DNA of 37,168 bases from an uncultured Prevotella sp. (GTDB lineage: Bacteria; Bacteroidota; Bacteroidia; Bacteroidales; Bacteroidaceae): NCBI GenBank assembly GCA_944319795.1, contig CALUFA010000023.1:1-37168 (forward strand), written 5' to 3'. The notes under the pieces were generated by a model. It did not search any database. It saw only the letters and a list, made by a program, of their open reading frames with translations, and was not told the origin of the DNA. Below, in pieces: positions 33,878 to 37,168 of this stretch (positions within the stretch are counted from its first letter, which is position 1; every line of letters starts with the position of its first letter). Position numbers and translations under genes: made by a program.

Positions 33878-35080
33878 ATGAATATTACAATAATAACTTC
33901 AGTTTTGCCATATCCTCTAAACTCGGGAGGAGCCCAAGCTCAATTTAATATGATTGACATGTTAAGGAATGAGCATAATATAACATTGCTTTTTATCGAA
34001 ACAAGGTCTAATCAAAGAAAGGTTCTAAAAGAACTTTCCTTGATTTGGCCAAATGTACGCATAATCTCATATTCTTATTTGCGCCAACTTAGGAACTTTG
34101 TTTTTGCAAAAGATAAAATAGCCCGTGCAATGCAAATGGTTTTTATGAAAAATCGTGATAAGTTTGAAATCAAAAGGGCTATTACTCCGTATGGAATATA
34201 TTTTACGAATGATTTTGTCAATTTTATATGTAGGCATATTGAGACGAGTAAGTCCGATATAGTACAAGTGGAATTTTATCCGTGTCTGCATATTGTAAAT
34301 TATTTACCTGAAAAGGTAAAAAAACTTTTCATTCATCATGAAATCAGATTCATTCGCAATGAGCGTTTCTTGAGACAATTCAGGCTTACAGACAAAGAAA
34401 CCGCTAAGAAGGAAGCCATGAAGAAACAGGAGATAGATGACCTGAATAAGTATGATTCAATCGTGACATTGACAAGTATCGATAAGGATATTTTGGTTAG
34501 GAACAATGTTTCTGTTCCTATTTATGTGTCTCCTGCGGCGGTGAAAACAATAATACGCCCGTATGAAAAGTGTAATGGAAATGTTGTTTTTGTCGGAGGC
34601 TATGGGCATTTGCCTAATAAAGAAGGTATTGATTGGTTTATAAATGAAGTGATACCTAAAATGAGTATTAAGGTGTCATTACAAATAATTGGAAGTGGAT
34701 GGCCGCTTTCATACGAAAGTTCCAATGTGAAATTATTAGGTTTTGTTGACCATTTGGATGAGGCTATCTGTGGTTCAATCATGATTGTTCCAATATTGAC
34801 GGGAAGTGGAATGCGTATGAAGATTTTAGAAGCAGCCGCTATGGGGGTGCCGTTTGTTACGACTTCCGTAGGTGTTGAAGGATTGGATTTTTTGAATGGT
34901 GATTCTTGTCTTATCGCAGACGGTGCTGACGCTTTCGCGCATGCGTTGGAATGTTTAATAAATGATAATTGTTTATGTGAAAAACTGGCACGCAAAGCAT
35001 CCAATGTTTATATGGGAAAATATTCAGTTGAAGCGCTGTCAGCAGTGCGTAATGATATTTATTACAATATCGCCGATTAA
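33878..35080 (+). CDS. Glycosyltransferase, GT4/GT1-like (GT-B fold)
   Basis: 400 residues. The N-terminal half has NITIITSVLPYPLNSGGAQAQF, the glycine-rich acceptor-side loop. The C-terminal half has VVFVGGYGHLPNKEGIDWFI, then LQIIGSGWP and GSGMRMKILEAAAMGVPFVTT, the nucleotide-sugar binding region with its glutamate. It probably adds one sugar of the repeat unit; donor and linkage are not readable. Confidence 0.92.
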   Translation: MNITIITSVLPYPLNSGGAQAQFNMIDMLRNEHNITLLFIETRSNQRKVLKELSLIWPNVRIISYSYLRQLRNFVFAKDKIARAMQMVFMKNRDKFEIKRAITPYGIYFTNDFVNFICRHIETSKSDIVQVEFYPCLHIVNYLPEKVKKLFIHHEIRFIRNERFLRQFRLTDKETAKKEAMKKQEIDDLNKYDSIVTLTSIDKDILVRNNVSVPIYVSPAAVKTIIRPYEKCNGNVVFVGGYGHLPNKEGIDWFINEVIPKMSIKVSLQIIGSGWPLSYESSNVKLLGFVDHLDEAICGSIMIVPILTGSGMRMKILEAAAMGVPFVTTSVGVEGLDFLNGDSCLIADGADAFAHALECLINDNCLCEKLARKASNVYMGKYSVEALSAVRNDIYYNIAD

Positions 35081-35098
35081 ACTTGTAAAATATTCTGA

Positions 35099-35914
35099 AT
35101 GTACCGCAAAATGGAAAAAATTGCCATATATTGTGTAAATTATAAGTCTTATGATTATTTAGCGACGTTTTTGGAGTCTGTCGACAAGGCGGCAAAGGCC
35201 GCTGCCGGGTTGGCCGAAGTGTCTGTTTTCGTCGCAGATAATACTGATAGCAAAATCGAAGACATTTGTATTAATATGGATAGTGCAATGTTACGTGTTT
35301 TTGCTTATCATGCGAATTATGGATATTTTGGTGCCGTAAGTAAAATGATGGAGGGCACAGACCCTTATGTCTTTGATTTTATTATAATTAGTAATGTTGA
35401 CGTAAGAATCTCAAATGATGCGTTAATTTTACTTGTTAAAAAATATGGTAATGGTCGAAAAGACGTTGGCTGGATAGCCCCCCAAATATATTCTGAAATA
35501 GAAAAGCGCGACCGTAATCCTCAAATATTGAAACGTTATTCTTTGCGTAGGCTGAGACTACTGCGTTTTATGTTTAAGCATCCGTTTATTTGTATGCTGT
35601 ATAAAAAAACAGCATATAAAAGAAAGTCTTTGCGGACATACGATTCATGTTACATTTATGGGGGACATGGATCGTTTATAATACTGACAAATGTTTATTT
35701 GAAAAAATGTGGAATTATTAATTATCCGATTTTTTTATATTGTGAGGAAATATATCTTGCTGAACAATGTTATAACAACGGGCTAAAGGTTATTTATGAC
35801 CCGGAAGTAATGGTTTGGGACATGGAACATGCATCGACAGGGAAAATGCCTTCTTCGTTATATTTTAAATATAATAAAGAGGCATTGGAATATGTTATGA
35901 AAACATTCTATTGA
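35099..35914 (+). CDS. GT2-family glycosyltransferase (rhamnosyltransferase-like)
   Basis: 271 residues. VNYKSYDYLATFLESV, VADNTDSKIEDI, NYGYFGAVSKMM and ISNVDVRISNDALILLV fit a GT-A enzyme, with NVDVR standing where the DxD motif is expected. CEEIYLAEQCYNNGLKVIYDPEVMVWDMEH is the acceptor-side part seen in rhamnosyltransferase-type GT2 proteins. The start may be the ATG at 35111 (MEKIAIYCV). Confidence 0.88.
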   Translation: MYRKMEKIAIYCVNYKSYDYLATFLESVDKAAKAAAGLAEVSVFVADNTDSKIEDICINMDSAMLRVFAYHANYGYFGAVSKMMEGTDPYVFDFIIISNVDVRISNDALILLVKKYGNGRKDVGWIAPQIYSEIEKRDRNPQILKRYSLRRLRLLRFMFKHPFICMLYKKTAYKRKSLRTYDSCYIYGGHGSFIILTNVYLKKCGIINYPIFLYCEEIYLAEQCYNNGLKVIYDPEVMVWDMEHASTGKMPSSLYFKYNKEALEYVMKTFY

Positions 35915-35924
35915 ACGAATTAAA

Positions 35925-36740
35925 ATGAAGCAAATGAATAACAACCTTGTTTCAATAATAATGCCCACGTATGATACGGGTGGGATGTTGGCTAAGAGCA
36001 TAGACAGCATATTGGTTCAGACTTATGAAGATTGGGAGCTTATTATCGTTGACGACCATTCTGACGATGCCGCGACGTTGTCGATATTACAGCGTTACGA
36101 GAGGATGGACGACAGGATAAAGGTCGTTTACCTTACTGAAAACATGGGTGCCGGCTATGCGCGTAACAAGGCAATCGAACTGGCAGAAGGCCGTTACGTG
36201 GCTTTTTGCGACAGCGACGACCGTTGGTTTCCGGAGAAACTTGAAAGCCAGGTGGCGTTCATAAGGGAAAAGAAATGCTGCCTTGTTTATTCTTCATACG
36301 TTTTGTGCGACCAGGACGATGCGAACACCGGTATCTTCATTGCTCCGGATATCGTAACTTACGCAGGTATGAAGCGCGACGATAAGATAGGTTGCCTAAC
36401 GGCTCTTTACGATGTGTCGATGTACGGTAAGTTTTATTTCCCCCTATTAAGGAAAAGGCAGGACTGGGGCATGTTCATCCTGCTGCTTAGGGAATGCAGG
36501 GTTGCTTATGGGCAAAAGGCTCCTTTGGCGTATTATAGGATAAGGACCAACTCGTTGTCGAGAAACAAGCGTTCGCTTATTAAATATAACATAAACGTGT
36601 ATCATAAGGTTCTCGGCTTTTCTGCAGTCAAGTCGTACTTGTATTTCGCGTTTTTATTTTTGCCGACGTATATGGTGAAAGTCATAAAAAGGAAGATTGA
36701 CAGTAAGCGCTACATGAAGTATTTAAGTTCGTTGGATTAG
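35925..36740 (+). CDS. GT2-family glycosyltransferase, last gene of the locus
   Basis: 271 residues. SIIMPTYDTGGMLAKSIDSILVQTYEDWELIIVDDHSDD, AFCDSDDRWFPEKLESQ (DxD-type region) and AYYRIRTNSLSRNKRSLIKYNINVYHKVLG are typical of GT2 enzymes in capsule clusters. Base composition returns to the chromosomal level here, unlike the preceding genes: 36061-36120 is 31 of 60 G+C against 14 of 60 at 33601-33660. It starts 10 bases after its neighbour. Confidence 0.92.
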   Translation: MKQMNNNLVSIIMPTYDTGGMLAKSIDSILVQTYEDWELIIVDDHSDDAATLSILQRYERMDDRIKVVYLTENMGAGYARNKAIELAEGRYVAFCDSDDRWFPEKLESQVAFIREKKCCLVYSSYVLCDQDDANTGIFIAPDIVTYAGMKRDDKIGCLTALYDVSMYGKFYFPLLRKRQDWGMFILLLRECRVAYGQKAPLAYYRIRTNSLSRNKRSLIKYNINVYHKVLGFSAVKSYLYFAFLFLPTYMVKVIKRKIDSKRYMKYLSSLD

Positions 36741-36755
36741 TGTTCGTGGGTTAGG

Positions 36756-36794
36756 CATAAGAAATAAGAAAATGAACTCATTTTATTTCTTATG
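36756..36794 (+). terminator. Terminator-like hairpin after the polysaccharide locus
   Basis: CATAAGAAATA and TATTTCTTATG arms, with AAATGA/TCATTT inside (36756-36775 with 36778-36794), leave three bases bulged. It lies 16 bases after the last stop. It is AT-rich and has no clear T-run, so strength is uncertain. Confidence 0.55.
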
Positions 36795-36818
36795 TCGATC
36801 TCTAACTTACGTAAGACA

Positions 36819-36884
36819 ATATACCGCCTTTTGCATGGCAATATGCCGCATATTGCCATGTAAAAGGCGGTCTTTCGGATAGGC
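36819..36884. repeat. 22-bp-period repeat, site E, with a 49-nt palindrome
   Basis: Three 22-bp units start at 36819, 36841 and 36863. Bases 36823-36845 and 36849-36871 form a 23-bp inverted repeat with one G-T position and a 3-base loop. The total length of 49 equals that of the palindrome at 222-270. It follows the hairpin at the end of the polysaccharide locus. Confidence 0.75.
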
Positions 36885-37168
36885 GTGTGCCGGTTGTAAG
36901 GTGTTTATGTGTTGACAGACGAATGAAGTCGTGTGCCAACATTCGTCAGTGTATTATTTTGCCCTGATTTTATTGTCACAATGTCACATCCTGCGTAAGG
37001 CGTTTTAAATCAGGCGTTTAGCGTGTGATATTAGGATTTGTCCATCGTCACCACATTCACATTGGGCGGCATGCATGTTTTTCCATGCCTTACGTTAGTT
37101 CGGTATAATGAAAAGGAATCCATTCTAAACCGTAAGAAGTCTGTGGCATACCGTCATTCCGGGCTTAG
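36885..37168. other. Gene-free window end
   Basis: No credible gene. An 8-bp inverted repeat (GACGAATG / CATTCGTC) is near 36918-36948. The minus strand has two short overlapping frames in 37040-37160 (about 20 and 30 codons) with no recognised similarity. Confidence 0.5.

Noticed and set aside
19622-36983. Shared 14-mer TTATTGTCACAATG at 19622 and 36970, near-palindromic
   Set aside because: Looks like an operator, but a few exact 14-base matches are expected by chance in a window of this size, and the two sites have no common context.
37040-37160. Short overlapping minus-strand frames that look protein-like
   Set aside because: About 20 and 30 codons, no promoter or family match; could be a gene remnant or dispersed repeat but cannot be supported.

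Overview
The window is chromosomal DNA of a member of the Bacteroidales, most like Prevotellaceae or Muribaculaceae; the genus cannot be settled from sequence alone. Supporting signs are promoters of the Bacteroidetes type (TTTG, about 20 bases, TAnnTTTG), no clear Shine-Dalgarno sequences, a Rho factor with a long low-complexity insert, a lipoprotein clostripain-family peptidase, the gene order ileS - dksA-like - lspA - DUF4296, and a polysaccharide locus with a many-SLBB export protein.

Layout. 1-143 holds a 66-bp tandem repeat. 496-656 has tRNA-Thr(CGT) and tRNA-Gly(CCC). 759-4688 (minus) has a C11 peptidase lipoprotein and valS. 5029-7357 (plus) is mazG, a lipocalin-like lipoprotein and rnz. 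7432-10720 (plus) is a compact envelope operon: a small secreted protein, an L,D-transpeptidase lipoprotein, an ECF sigma factor, a candidate anti-sigma protein and a Spy/CpxP-like periplasmic protein. menA (minus) and an HD-domain gene (plus) diverge from one symmetric promoter region, and a secreted cyclophilin follows. 13322-17989 (minus) has rho, an Uup-like ABC-F ATPase, engB and a possible 43-codon gene overlapping engB. A secreted DNA/RNA endonuclease lies at 18224-19078. 19737-25562 is the ileS operon plus one small unknown gene. 25681-36740 is a Wzx/Wzy-type surface polysaccharide locus: initiating sugar-phosphate transferase, export protein, flippase, a glycosyltransferase fused to an acyltransferase, chain-length protein, polymerase and three more glycosyltransferases.

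How parts work together. The polysaccharide genes form an almost complete Wzx/Wzy pathway without a tyrosine kinase or sugar-nucleotide synthesis genes. Its middle, from the flippase to the second-last glycosyltransferase, is clearly AT-rich, while its two ends match the chromosome; this suggests exchange of a specificity module. The 7432-10720 operon looks like a self-contained envelope-stress unit.

Most notable are: (1) degenerate repeats with a strict 22-bp period in five intergenic regions, three of which contain long palindromes whose arms vary together; (2) a chromosomal isoleucyl-tRNA synthetase of the IleRS2 type with the altered GXHH signature motif linked to mupirocin hyper-resistance; (3) the L,D-transpeptidase/sigma operon; (4) a cysteine-free DksA-like protein; (5) the nearly symmetric overlapping divergent promoters at 11805-11840; and (6) the small ORF overlapping engB. 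I found no CRISPR array, phage, transposase or integrase.
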